The notes under the pieces: generated by a model
Seen by the model: only the letters and a program-made list of their open reading frames with translations
Databases searched by the model: none
Told to the model about the DNA's origin: nothing
DNA from: CADCTB01 sp038231955
GTDB lineage: Bacteria; Actinomycetota; Acidimicrobiia; Acidimicrobiales; AC-14
NCBI GenBank assembly: GCA_038231955.1
Contig: JBBSIS010000154.1
Coordinates: forward strand, 1-7,568
Direction of reading: 5' to 3'
Length of the DNA stretch: 7,568 bases
Shown: piece after piece, positions 1 to 7,568 of the stretch
Numbering within the stretch: position 1 is the stretch's first letter
Layout: each line of letters starts with the position of its first letter
Made by a program: the position numbers and the translations under genes

Positions 1-1125
1 CTACTGGTCGAGGCCACCGGCCATCCGTTCGACCTGGTGAGCGGGCCGCTGTTCCAACCGCGGCTGTTGCGGCTCGGCCCGGACGACCACCTCCTCGTCG
101 TGCGGTTGCACCACACGGTGTTCGACGACTGGTCGGTCGACGTGTTCCGGCGCGAGCTGTCCGCTCTCTACTGCGCCGGGCTGGCCGGGGTGCCGTCACC
201 CCTGGTTGAGCCGCCCACGGCCTTCGTCGACTTCTGCCGCGGCCAGCGGGCCAGGATGGCCGGAGAGCTCGGCGCCGCCCAGCGCTCGTGGTGGCGCCGC
301 GAGCTGGACGGCGCCCCGCTGGCCGTGCAGGTGTCCATCGCCGGCGGTGGCGGCGTGGGCCGGCCGGGGCCCGGGGAGCCCATTCGCCTGGATCTGGCGC
401 CGGCGGTGGCGGTGGGGCTGCGGGCCCTGTCGCCCCAGCTGCGGGCCACGCCGTTCATGATCGCGTTGTCCGCCTTCTCGGTGTTGCTGGCCCGCGCCAC
501 CGGTCAGGACGACCTGCTGATCGCCACGGTGGTGGCCAACCGCGACCGCAGTGACCTCGAGCCGCTCGTCGGCTGCTTCACCAAGAAGATCCCGCTCCGG
601 CTCCGCCTGGACGGCGACCCGACCTTCCCGGAACTGGTGCTGCGCACGCGCTCGTCGCTGTTGGGATCGCTGTCCCATCAGGCGGTGGCGTTCGAAGCCG
701 CGTTGCAGGAGTCACTCGGCGGTACCGCGGCCGACCACGGTGTGGCGCCCCAGGTGGCGGTGGTGTTCCAGGGCGAGACCCCACAGCAGGTCACGCTGTC
801 GTTGCCAGGGCTGGCGTCCAGCCGGTACGAGACCCCGTCGTCGGCCCGCCGGGAGCGCCATTTCAGCTCGGGCCCGGATGATCCGGTCGACGACGGCCGC
901 CCCCGTCGTCCTGGAGGAGCAGGTCAACCGGCGCCCGTCTGGGGCGATGGCATCTACCTCGGGAGCTTCCTCATCCTCTCCCTGCTCGACAGCCCCGATG
1001 GCATGGCGCTGGTCGCCCGAGGAGTGTTCGACGGTGCCGCCGGCCGCCGGCTGCTGGAGGACTTTCACGCCCTGCTGGCCGACGTGGTGGCCGACCCGTC
1101 GCGACCGGTCTCAGCCCTGTGGGCG
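1..1125 (+). other. Condensation (C) domain, 5' truncated, atypical HHxxxDD active site
   Basis: This is the chloramphenicol-acetyltransferase-like fold of NRPS C domains, missing its first part (C1 and C2 lie upstream). Both histidines and the aspartate of HHxxxDG are present, but the final Gly is Asp (GAC at 127-129). The intact C domain of the next gene has GGC at the matching codon, so one transition explains it. A short stretch near 902-937 appears to be read out of its ancestral frame. The domain ends with a normal C-terminal helix region (GRRLLEDFHALLADVVADP, about 1045-1101). The C family assignment is secure; peptide-bond-forming activity is not. Confidence 0.85.
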
Positions 1126-1704
1126 GGCGAGGTCCCACCGGTCGCGTCCGACGACGTGGTGGAGCTGCGGGGGTTCCATGCCCGGCGCAGCCACTTGGAG
1201 CCGGCCCTGGCCCGGTGCCCGGGCGTGGCCGAGGTGGCGGTGGCGGTCGACGACGACGTCGACGCCGGCTGCCGGCTGGTTGCCTATGTGGTGGCCGACT
1301 GCAAGCCCCCGCCGGCCCTGGCTCAGCTGCGGCGGGCCCTGTGGGGCGACTTTCCCGGAGTGCTGTGGCCGGCCGAGGCCGTCATGGTCGACGTCCTGCC
1401 CCGTCGTCGCGACGGGCGCATCGATATCGCCGCCCTGCCGTCGGCCCGCCCGTGCGGCAGTCCCGGTTCGCCGGGGGGCGCGGAGTCCTCTCCCGGGGCC
1501 GTCGACCTGGCCGCCATGTGGGGAGAAATTCGCGGCCGCCCCGCGGGGCCGGGGATGAGCTATTGGCAGGACTTTTCTTTCCTCCAGGTGCTGGCCGAGG
1601 CCCGGGACGCGGGAATGGTATTCGGCGACGACCAGGTCGTGCGGTGCCGCACGCCCGAGATGCTGGCCGCAGCGATGGCTGTCGCCCCGCCGGTGGGGGC
1701 CTGA
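1..1704 (+). CDS. NRPS C-terminal fragment: condensation domain, truncated adenylation remnant and degenerate carrier protein (5' partial)
   Basis: The frame is open from base 1, inside a C domain, so the true start lies upstream; the in-frame GTG at 37 is internal. Numbering codons from base 1, the catalytic motif is HHTVFDD (codons 37-43), where the family has HHxxxDG. Later C motifs are recognisable but worn: PPTAFVDFCRGQ (C4-like), VGCFTKKIPLRL (C5, usually GxFVNT) and SHQAVAFEA (C6-like). After the C domain ends near SRPVSAL, motifs A1-A7 are missing and the protein goes straight to an A8-like segment (ELRGFHARRSHLEPAL), then DGRIDIAALP, which matches A10 with the catalytic Lys replaced by Arg. 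A carrier-like tail without the GGHS motif follows. In a normal NRPS this module would condense, activate and carry one amino acid. As seen, it cannot adenylate and probably cannot carry a substrate. Condensation activity is uncertain. It ends at TGA 1702-1704, in frame with the next gene. Confidence 0.9.
   Translation, partial: LLVEATGHPFDLVSGPLFQPRLLRLGPDDHLLVVRLHHTVFDDWSVDVFRRELSALYCAGLAGVPSPLVEPPTAFVDFCRGQRARMAGELGAAQRSWWRRELDGAPLAVQVSIAGGGGVGRPGPGEPIRLDLAPAVAVGLRALSPQLRATPFMIALSAFSVLLARATGQDDLLIATVVANRDRSDLEPLVGCFTKKIPLRLRLDGDPTFPELVLRTRSSLLGSLSHQAVAFEAALQESLGGTAADHGVAPQVAVVFQGETPQQVTLSLPGLASSRYETPSSARRERHFSSGPDDPVDDGRPRRPGGAGQPAPVWGDGIYLGSFLILSLLDSPDGMALVARGVFDGAAGRRLLEDFHALLADVVADPSRPVSALWAGEVPPVASDDVVELRGFHARRSHLEPALARCPGVAEVAVAVDDDVDAGCRLVAYVVADCKPPPALAQLRRALWGDFPGVLWPAEAVMVDVLPRRRDGRIDIAALPSARPCGSPGSPGGAESSPGAVDLAAMWGEIRGRPAGPGMSYWQDFSFLQVLAEARDAGMVFGDDQVVRCRTPEMLAAAMAVAPPVGA
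902..937 (+). other. Apparent compensated frameshift inside the C domain
   Basis: In the gene's frame the eight codons at 904-927 (CGT CGT CCT GGA GGA GCA GGT CAA) all end in A or T, in a gene where nearly every codon ends in G or C. Read one base later, from 902, the same bases give GC-ending codons and a plausible peptide, PVVLEEQVNRRP. Codon use in the main frame is normal again from about 928-940. A run of five C at 900-904 and a run of four G at 941-944 flank the stretch. An extra C and a missing G would explain the pattern, either as a real pair of indels or as two base-calling errors. Confidence 0.55.
1156..1446 (+). other. Adenylation-domain remnant: C-terminal subdomain only (A8-A10 region)
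   Basis: The segment aligns by eye with the C-terminal subdomain of an A domain. DDVVELRGFHARRSHLEPAL corresponds to the A8 hinge and helix (family form DxQVKIRGxRIELGEIEAAL). ARCPGVAEVAVAV and CRLVAYVVA match the usual strand pair. LPRRRDGRIDIAALP matches A9/A10 (family form LPLTPNGKVDRRALP). The A10 lysine position is Arg (codon 1417-1419). The large N-terminal core with the ATP and substrate sites (A1-A7) is absent. The domain cannot activate an amino acid by itself. Confidence 0.75.
1507..1689 (+). other. Degenerate peptidyl-carrier-protein-like tail
   Basis: LAAMWGEIRG matches helix 1 of the functional PCP in the next gene (LLAIWSEVLG). LQVLAEARDAGMVF and TPEMLAAAMAVA resemble carrier helices 2 to 4. 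The loop before helix 2 is about five residues short, and the LGGHS phosphopantetheine site is replaced by SYWQDFS. An ungapped alignment anchored on ARDAG places Asp (1570-1572) where the modified Ser should be; the only nearby Ser lies two residues later (1576-1578). It is probably not phosphopantetheinylated. Codon use here is somewhat richer in A/T third positions (GGA GAA ATT, TTT TCT) than in the neighbouring modules. Confidence 0.55.
1692..1699 (+). promoter_or_regulatory. Weak ribosome-binding site candidate for the A-NMT-PCP-C gene
   Basis: GGTGGGGG lies inside the last codons of the upstream gene and ends 11 bases before GTG 1711. It is a poor match to AGGAGG. The start lies only six bases past the upstream stop, so re-initiation by terminating ribosomes (translational coupling) is the more likely way in. 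GTG codons at 1744, 1780 and 1786 are possible later starts, but they have no better site upstream and would remove conserved linker residues. Confidence 0.3.
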
Positions 1705-1710
1705 TCGCCG

Positions 1711-4700
1711 GTGCTGCCCGATGCCGAGCGCCACCGGATCCTGGTGGAGTGGAACGATACCGCCGCCCCGTACCCACAGGTGGGCGTGGCCGACCTGGTC
1801 GCCGCCCAAACGGCCAGGGCCCCACGGGCGCCGGCGGTGACCTTCGGCCCCGACACCCTCACCTTCGACCAGCTGGAGGCCCGAGCCGACCGCCTGGCCC
1901 GGCGCCTGACGGCCGAAGGTGTGGGCCCGGGCGTGCTGGTCGGGACGTACCTCGAGCGCTCGGTGGAGATGGTGGTCGCCCTCGTCGCCATCGCCCGCGC
2001 CGGCGGCGCCTACGTGCCCCTGGACCCGGGCTTCCCGGCCGAGCGGGTGGCCTTCATGCTGGGCGACTGCGCCGCTCCCGTTGTGGTGACCCACACCAGC
2101 CTGCTCGCCTCGCTGGCCTTCCATCCGGTACGAGTGGTGTGGGTCGACGGTGACCGGGCCGACGGCGACGACCGGCCGGCCCCCGCCGGCGCCGGCCCCG
2201 ACGATCTCGCCTACGTCATCTACACCTCGGGTTCGACCGGGAGGCCAAAGGGCGTCGCCGTGGCCAACCGGGCGCTGGTCAACTTTCTGACGACGATGGC
2301 GGAGCGTCCCGGTCTGGGCCCTGACGACGTGCTGCTGGCCGTCACGACCCTGTCGTTCGACATCGCCGGCCTCGAACTGTGGTTGCCCCTGGCGACCGGG
2401 GCCCACGTCGTCGTCGCCTCCCGGGCCGCGGCCAGCGATCCCCTTCAGCTCATGGCCCTCCTGGAGCACTGCGGGGCCACGGTGATGCAGGCCACGCCGG
2501 CCACGTGGCGAATGCTGGTCGAGGCCGGGTGGACCGGCCGTGACGGCTTCACCGCCCTCTGCGGCGGCGAGGCGCTGCCGGTGGCGCTGGCCGACCGGCT
2601 TCTCGACCGGGGCGTCGAGCTGTGGAATCTCTACGGCCCCACCGAGACGACGATCTGGTCGACCGCGCTGCAGGTGACGACCCGCGGGAAGCCCCTCAGC
2701 GTCGGGCGGCCGGTCGCCAACACCAGCCTGTATATCCTCGACGAGCGCCTCGATCCGGTGCCGGAGGGAGTGGCGGGCGAGCTACACATCGGCGGCCACG
2801 GCCTGGCCCAGGGCTACCTGGGGCGCCCGGAGCTCACGGCCGAGCGCTTCATCGCCCATCCCTTCGACCGGTCAGCGGGCGCTCGCGTGTACAAGACCGG
2901 CGATCTGGCCCGGTGGCGGCCCGACGGCGAGGTGGAGCTCCTCGGCCGCCTCGACCACCAGGTCAAGATCAGCGGGTTCCGCATCGAGTGCGGTGAGGTC
3001 GAGGCTGCGCTGGAGGCCCAGCCCGCGGTGCGATCGGCGGTGGTGGTGGCCCGGGAGGACACGCCGGGCGACGTCCGCCTCGTGGCCTACGTGGTGCCCG
3101 AGCCCGGGCCCGACGGTCTCACCGGCGCGATAGGGACGGCCGGGGCGGCCGACAGGCAGGCGTTGGCGGCCACGCAGGTCGCCGAATGGCGCCACGTCTA
3201 CGACCAGGCCCAGGGCGCGCCATCTGCCGACGTGGCCGACTCCGGCTTCGACACGGCCGGCTGGGTCAGCAGTTACACGGGCCGACCCATCCCCCGCCAG
3301 GAGATGACCGAGGCCGTGGATGCCATCGTCACCCGCGTCCTGGCCCTGCGGCCGGAGCGGGTGCTCGAGCTCGGCTGCGGCACCGGCCTGCTGCTATGGC
3401 GGCTGGCACCCCACTGCGTGAGCTACGTGGGCACCGACCTCTCGGCCGCCACCCTGTCCGCCCTCGACGGCCGTCTGCGCCGCGCCGGCATGGACGACGT
3501 CGTGCTCTTTCATCGGGAGGCGACTGACTTCTCCGGGTTTCCCGACGAGCCGTTCGACGTGGTCCTGGCCAACTCCGTCATCCAGTACTTCCCGGGCGCC
3601 GAGTACCTGCGGGGGGTACTGCTCGAGGCCACCTCCCGGCTCCGCGAGGGAGGTTCGATCGTCCTGGGCGACGTGCGCAGCCTTCCGCTTCTGCGGGCGT
3701 TCCACGCGTCCGTGGTCTTCGACGGAGCCGACGACCGCGCCCCGTCGGCCCGCCTGCGGGCGGCGATCGATCAGCGGATCGACGAGGACAACGAGCTGAT
3801 CGTCGACCCTGCGTTCTTCTCCGTGGTGGCCTCGGAGCTGCCGGGCATCTCCCACGTCCAGATCCACCTCAAGCGGGGCCGCCACCTCAACGAGCTCACC
3901 CGCTTCCGCTACGACGTGCGCATCCAGGTCGGGGAACCGCCGGTGCGGACGGTGGCGCCGAAGTGGCTCGACTGGGTGGGGGAGGGGCTGAGCCTGGCCG
4001 TGCTGCGCCGCCTGCTGACCGAACCGGGCCGCGACGAGGTGGGAGTGACGGCCGTCCCCAATGCTCGCGTCCACGAGTCACTGCTGGTGGTGGATCTGCT
4101 CGAACAGCCGGAGCCGCCGCCCGACGCGGGGGCCCTCCGGGCCGAGGCTCGACGGCGCGCCGGCGGGGTCGAGCCCGAGGAGTTGTGGGCGCTGGGCGAC
4201 GAGCTCGGCTTCACCGTGGAGTGCAGCTGGGCCGGAGCAGATCAACAGGGAGCCTTCGACGCCGTCTTCCTCCGAGCTGGCGCCGGGCCGGGCCCCGTCG
4301 TGTGCTTCCCATCTGCCGCCGGCGGGAGCGACGTCCGGGCGTTGACCACCGACCCGCTGGCCACCCGGGAGCGGGCCAGCCGCGCTCACCGGCTGGCCGG
4401 CGACCTGCGAGCGGCGTTGCGGTCGTCCCTGCCCGACTACATGGTGCCGTCGGCCGTCGTGGCCCTCGACTCGCTCCCGTTGACGCCGAACGGCAAGGTC
4501 GATCGCCGGGCCCTGCCGGCGCCTCCCCGGCGGGGGGCCCGCCGGGGAGATGCCCCCGTGGCCCCGGCCCGTACCGTCACCGAGGCGTCGCTCCTGGCCA
4601 TCTGGTCCGAGGTTCTGGGCGCTGACGAGCTGGGCGTCGACGACGACTTCTTCGATCTGGGCGGCCACTCCCTCCTCGCCGCCAGGGTCATCTCCAAGGT

Positions 4701-6204
4701 TCGAGACGTCCTCGCCGTCGAAGTGCCGCTGCGGGCCATGTTCGACTCACCCACCGTGACCGGCCTGGGCCGGGCCGTCGAGGCCGCCCGGGCGACGGGC
4801 CGGGCGGAGGGGCCCCCACTTGCGCCGGTCCGTCGCGACGACGGCGAGGAGCTGGCGCTGTCGTTCGGCCAGGAGCCCCTGTGGTTCCTGGACCAACTGG
4901 CGCCCGACAACCCGTTCTACAACATGCCGTCGGCCTACCGGCTCACCGGCGAATTGGATGTGAAGGCCCTCGAGCAGGCGATCGAGGCCGTCGTGGCCCG
5001 CCACGAGGTGTTGCGCACCAGCTTCCCGTCGACGAGGGGCCGGCCCCGGCAACTCGTCGCCCCACCGGCGCCGGTGCCGCTCGCGCTCGACGACCTGAGC
5101 GGGCGCGACCGGCTCGACGCTGAAGCCGACGCCCGCCGGCTGGCCGGCGTGGAGGCGGCTCGACCCTTCGACCTGGCCCGGGGGCCGGTCCTGCGCGCCC
5201 GACTGCTCCGCCTGGGCCCACGCGAGCACGTGCTCCTGCTCACTGTGCACCACATCGTCTCCGACGGCTGGTCCACCGGCGTGATGCTTCGCGAGCTGTC
5301 GGTGCTCTACGGCGCCTTCTGCCGCCGCGAGCCCTCGCCGCTGGGCGCCCTCGCCGTCCAGTACGCCGACTTCGCCGCCTGGCAGCGTCGGCGGTTGGCC
5401 GGCGCCGAGCTGGAGGCGCATCTCGATCACTGGCAGGCCCGGCTGGCCGGGGCGCCGGTGGCCTTGGAGCTGCCCGCCGGCCGGCCCCGGCCGCCCATGC
5501 CGTCGTATCGCGGCGCCATGGAGCGCTTCGAAATCTCCGCCGCGGTGGTCGCGTCGCTGCGGGCCCTGGGCCGGTCCGGCGGCGCAACCTTGTACATGAC
5601 CCTCCTGGCCGGCTTCAAGGCCCTGCTCGCCCGCGCCACCGGCAGTGTCGACCTCGTCGTCGGGGGGACGACATCGGGGCGGATCCGAGGCGAGCTCGAC
5701 GACCTGGTCGGCCTGTTCGTCAACCCCGTGGCCCTGCGCACCGACCTGTCGGGTGATCCCTCGTTCGAGGAGGTCGTGGCGCGGGTGCGTCGGACCACCC
5801 TGGATGCCTTCGACCACCAGGAGGCGCCCTTCGACAAGGTGGTCGAGCGCATCGGGTCGCCCCGGGATCTCAGCCGCAACCCGGTCATCCAGGTCGCTTT
5901 CGAGTTCCAGGAGCACGTGGCCATGCCTGGCGAGCTGGGCGCCGGCGTGGCGGGGGCCGACGTCGGTGGGTACAGCGGCGCCGAGTACGGCTCCGTCGAC
6001 GGCCGGGGTGTCACCGCTCGTCTCGACGTCGAGTTGTTCGTGGCCGGCACGGGCCACGGATCGCTCGACGCCAGCCTGGTCTACGACGTCGAGCTGTACG
6101 AACGCTCCACCATGGCCGCCCTGGCCACCCGGTACCGCCGGGTGCTGGACGCGGTCGCCCTCGACCCGATGATGCGGGTCTCGGAGCTGCCGGGGCTCCC
6201 GTAG
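1711..6204 (+). CDS. Nonribosomal peptide synthetase, A(N-methyltransferase)-PCP-C, predicted to incorporate N-methylglycine
   Basis: This is a complete protein of 1,497 residues. Domain order is: A-domain core (about 15-465) with A3 YTSGSTGRPKG at 171, FDIAGLE at 216, A5 NLYGPTETT at 306, A6 at 356, A7 YKTGDL at 394 and A8 at 412; an embedded SAM-dependent N-methyltransferase (about 485-870); A9 LPDYMVP at 907 and A10 NGKVDRR at 927 with catalytic Lys929; a PCP with LGGHS and Ser987; and an LCL C domain with HHIVSDG at 1180. Pocket residues read D217 I218 L221 Q260 L283 G285 L307 I315 W316 K929, which I recall as a glycine code. The predicted role is to activate Gly, N-methylate it to sarcosine and pass it on. 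The N-terminus (LPDAERHRILVEWNDTAAPYP) is the linker normally found after a C domain, so this A was once fused to one. Stop TAG 6202-6204. Confidence 0.95.
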   Translation: MLPDAERHRILVEWNDTAAPYPQVGVADLVAAQTARAPRAPAVTFGPDTLTFDQLEARADRLARRLTAEGVGPGVLVGTYLERSVEMVVALVAIARAGGAYVPLDPGFPAERVAFMLGDCAAPVVVTHTSLLASLAFHPVRVVWVDGDRADGDDRPAPAGAGPDDLAYVIYTSGSTGRPKGVAVANRALVNFLTTMAERPGLGPDDVLLAVTTLSFDIAGLELWLPLATGAHVVVASRAAASDPLQLMALLEHCGATVMQATPATWRMLVEAGWTGRDGFTALCGGEALPVALADRLLDRGVELWNLYGPTETTIWSTALQVTTRGKPLSVGRPVANTSLYILDERLDPVPEGVAGELHIGGHGLAQGYLGRPELTAERFIAHPFDRSAGARVYKTGDLARWRPDGEVELLGRLDHQVKISGFRIECGEVEAALEAQPAVRSAVVVAREDTPGDVRLVAYVVPEPGPDGLTGAIGTAGAADRQALAATQVAEWRHVYDQAQGAPSADVADSGFDTAGWVSSYTGRPIPRQEMTEAVDAIVTRVLALRPERVLELGCGTGLLLWRLAPHCVSYVGTDLSAATLSALDGRLRRAGMDDVVLFHREATDFSGFPDEPFDVVLANSVIQYFPGAEYLRGVLLEATSRLREGGSIVLGDVRSLPLLRAFHASVVFDGADDRAPSARLRAAIDQRIDEDNELIVDPAFFSVVASELPGISHVQIHLKRGRHLNELTRFRYDVRIQVGEPPVRTVAPKWLDWVGEGLSLAVLRRLLTEPGRDEVGVTAVPNARVHESLLVVDLLEQPEPPPDAGALRAEARRRAGGVEPEELWALGDELGFTVECSWAGADQQGAFDAVFLRAGAGPGPVVCFPSAAGGSDVRALTTDPLATRERASRAHRLAGDLRAALRSSLPDYMVPSAVVALDSLPLTPNGKVDRRALPAPPRRGARRGDAPVAPARTVTEASLLAIWSEVLGADELGVDDDFFDLGGHSLLAARVISKVRDVLAVEVPLRAMFDSPTVTGLGRAVEAARATGRAEGPPLAPVRRDDGEELALSFGQEPLWFLDQLAPDNPFYNMPSAYRLTGELDVKALEQAIEAVVARHEVLRTSFPSTRGRPRQLVAPPAPVPLALDDLSGRDRLDAEADARRLAGVEAARPFDLARGPVLRARLLRLGPREHVLLLTVHHIVSDGWSTGVMLRELSVLYGAFCRREPSPLGALAVQYADFAAWQRRRLAGAELEAHLDHWQARLAGAPVALELPAGRPRPPMPSYRGAMERFEISAAVVASLRALGRSGGATLYMTLLAGFKALLARATGSVDLVVGGTTSGRIRGELDDLVGLFVNPVALRTDLSGDPSFEEVVARVRRTTLDAFDHQEAPFDKVVERIGSPRDLSRNPVIQVAFEFQEHVAMPGELGAGVAGADVGGYSGAEYGSVDGRGVTARLDVELFVAGTGHGSLDASLVYDVELYERSTMAALATRYRRVLDAVALDPMMRVSELPGLP
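1753..3108 (+). other. Adenylation domain with glycine-type pocket, interrupted after A8
   Basis: This is the ANL-superfamily core that makes aminoacyl-AMP and loads the PCP thiol. Motifs A1 to A8 are all present and look intact. The specificity positions, aligned to GrsA, give D-I-L-Q-L-G-L-I-W, completed by the A10 lysine after the methyltransferase insert. The Q, L and G positions were placed by eye: TVMQ against TVIT of GrsA, and LCGGEA against ITAGSA. The C-terminal subdomain is split: its first strands (RSAVVVAREDTPGDVRLVAYVV) precede the insert, and LRAALRSSLPDYMVP resumes after it. Glycine as substrate is an inference from this code. Confidence 0.85.
2942..3013 (+). repeat. Direct repeat copy 1: A8 motif region
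   Basis: These 72 bases match 7462-7533 at 64 positions by eye. Both encode the A8 hinge (GRLDHQVKISGF or GRIDDQVKIHGY, then RIECGEVEAAL). This is homology between two A domains under strong protein constraint, not a mobile element. Such tracts are known places for recombination between NRPS modules. Confidence 0.7.
3160..4300 (+). other. Embedded SAM-dependent N-methyltransferase domain
   Basis: The domain sits between A8 and A9, the usual place for N-methyltransferases in NRPSs such as cyclosporin synthetase. The entry segment (VAEWRHVYDQ, then GWVSSYTGRPIPRQEM at about 518) is the family's typical lead-in. The SAM-binding glycine motif VLELGCGTGLL is at about 551-561, the acidic strand end YVGTDLS follows, and the post-motif region FDVVLANSVIQYFPG is also recognisable. 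The C-terminal part carries HLKRGRHLNELTRFRYDV and GVEPEELWALGDELGFTVECSW, both typical of this subfamily. It should methylate the alpha-amino group of the PCP-bound amino acid. C- or O-methylation is less likely given this insertion site and these motifs. Confidence 0.88.
4570..4785 (+). other. Peptidyl carrier protein (PCP) domain
   Basis: The thiolation motif DDFFDLGGHSLLAAR is intact, with the phosphopantetheine-accepting Ser987 encoded at 4669-4671. The GGHS form, rather than GGDS, is typical of PCPs not followed by an epimerase, and indeed a C domain follows. It carries the aminoacyl group for methylation and condensation. Confidence 0.92.
4855..6189 (+). other. C-terminal condensation domain, LCL-type, at the end of the polypeptide
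   Basis: All C motifs are present: SFGQEPLWFLDQL (C1), RHEVLRTSF (C2), HHIVSDGWS (C3, His1181 as the catalytic base position), YADFAAWQ (C4), VGLFVNPVALRTDL (C5), HQEAPFDKVVE (C6) and LSRNPVIQVAFEFQ (C7). The motif forms suggest an LCL domain (L-configured or achiral donor), which agrees with an achiral Gly/Sar donor. The protein stops right at the end of the fold (MRVSELPGLP), with no A domain after it. Its acceptor must come from another polypeptide, most simply the next gene. Confidence 0.92.
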
Positions 6205-6207
6205 GCT

Positions 6208-6211
6208 GGAG
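6208..6211 (+). promoter_or_regulatory. Ribosome-binding site for the third NRPS gene
   Basis: GGAG lies just after the TAG stop of the upstream gene and four bases before GTG 6216. The spacing is short but usable, and the 11-base gap points to translational coupling. A second in-frame GTG at 6237 follows a run of six G (6224-6229) with seven bases between, and is the main alternative start. Choosing it would remove seven residues and leave the A domain intact. Confidence 0.45.
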
Positions 6212-6215
6212 CACC

Positions 6216-7568
<1,353 letters not shown>

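Noticed and set aside
37..39. GTG as the start of the first gene
   Set aside because: The frame stays open to base 1 and the upstream codons encode C-domain sequence (EATGHPFDL), so the GTG is an internal valine.
341..420. GGCGGTGG / GCCGGCGG-type repeats as a possible structured or regulatory element
   Set aside because: They are codon-phased Gly/Ala/Val runs typical of very GC-rich coding DNA, with no regular unit or spacing.
1702..1704. TGA recoded as an amino acid (alternative code or selenocysteine)
   Set aside because: No other in-frame TGA occurs in the three genes, the composition does not suit known TGA-recoding lineages, I see no obvious downstream stem-loop, and a usable GTG follows at once.
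1702..1711. Promoter between genes 1 and 2
   Set aside because: Only six bases separate the genes and no -35/-10-like sequence is visible nearby; co-transcription is simpler.
1111..2469. Long open frame on the minus strand (452 codons)
   Set aside because: It spans the junction of two clear NRPS genes, its translation is rich in Gly, Arg, His and Gln with no recognisable domain, and GC-rich third positions routinely leave antisense frames open.
4747..6057. Long open frame on the minus strand (436 codons)
   Set aside because: It is antisense to a fully motif-supported C domain, with low-complexity composition and no motif of its own.

Overview
The window is a 7.6 kb slice of a nonribosomal peptide synthetase (NRPS) cluster. 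The base composition is very GC-rich and almost every codon ends in G or C. All three genes lie on the + strand, nearly touching, and two of the three starts are GTG. This suits a high-GC bacterium such as an actinomycete or actinobacterial relative. No taxonomic marker is present, and other GC-rich soil phyla cannot be excluded.

Layout: (1) Bases 1-1704 hold the 3' end of an NRPS gene. It encodes most of a condensation (C) domain, then only the small C-terminal part of an adenylation (A) domain, then a carrier-protein-like tail. Each of the three parts has damaged or atypical core motifs, so the module looks like a relict ('ghost') or a repurposed scaffold. (2) Bases 1711-6204 hold a complete 1,497-residue NRPS, ordered A (split by an embedded N-methyltransferase) - carrier protein (PCP) - C. 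The A pocket reads D-I-L-Q-L-G-L-I-W plus the A10 lysine, which I recall as a published glycine code. The predicted building block is therefore N-methylglycine (sarcosine). (3) Bases 6216-7568 hold the 5' end of a third NRPS gene, whose visible part is one A domain running through motif A8 and cut off by the window end.

How they work together: gene 2 loads and N-methylates its amino acid on its own PCP. Its terminal LCL-type C domain then most likely joins that to the residue activated by gene 3, whose A domain lacks a C domain of its own. Both gene boundaries therefore fall between C and A, not at the usual PCP/C boundary. Genes 1 and 2 are also in the same reading frame, separated by one TGA and two further sense codons, so they look like one former polypeptide divided by a stop codon.

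There is no stretch over 300 bases without a gene; the gaps are 6 and 11 bases. I see no RNA genes, CRISPR arrays, insertion sequences, terminators or promoters. The most unusual items are the ghost module, the single-stop split, a short apparent compensated frameshift near 900-940, and the C|A splits.
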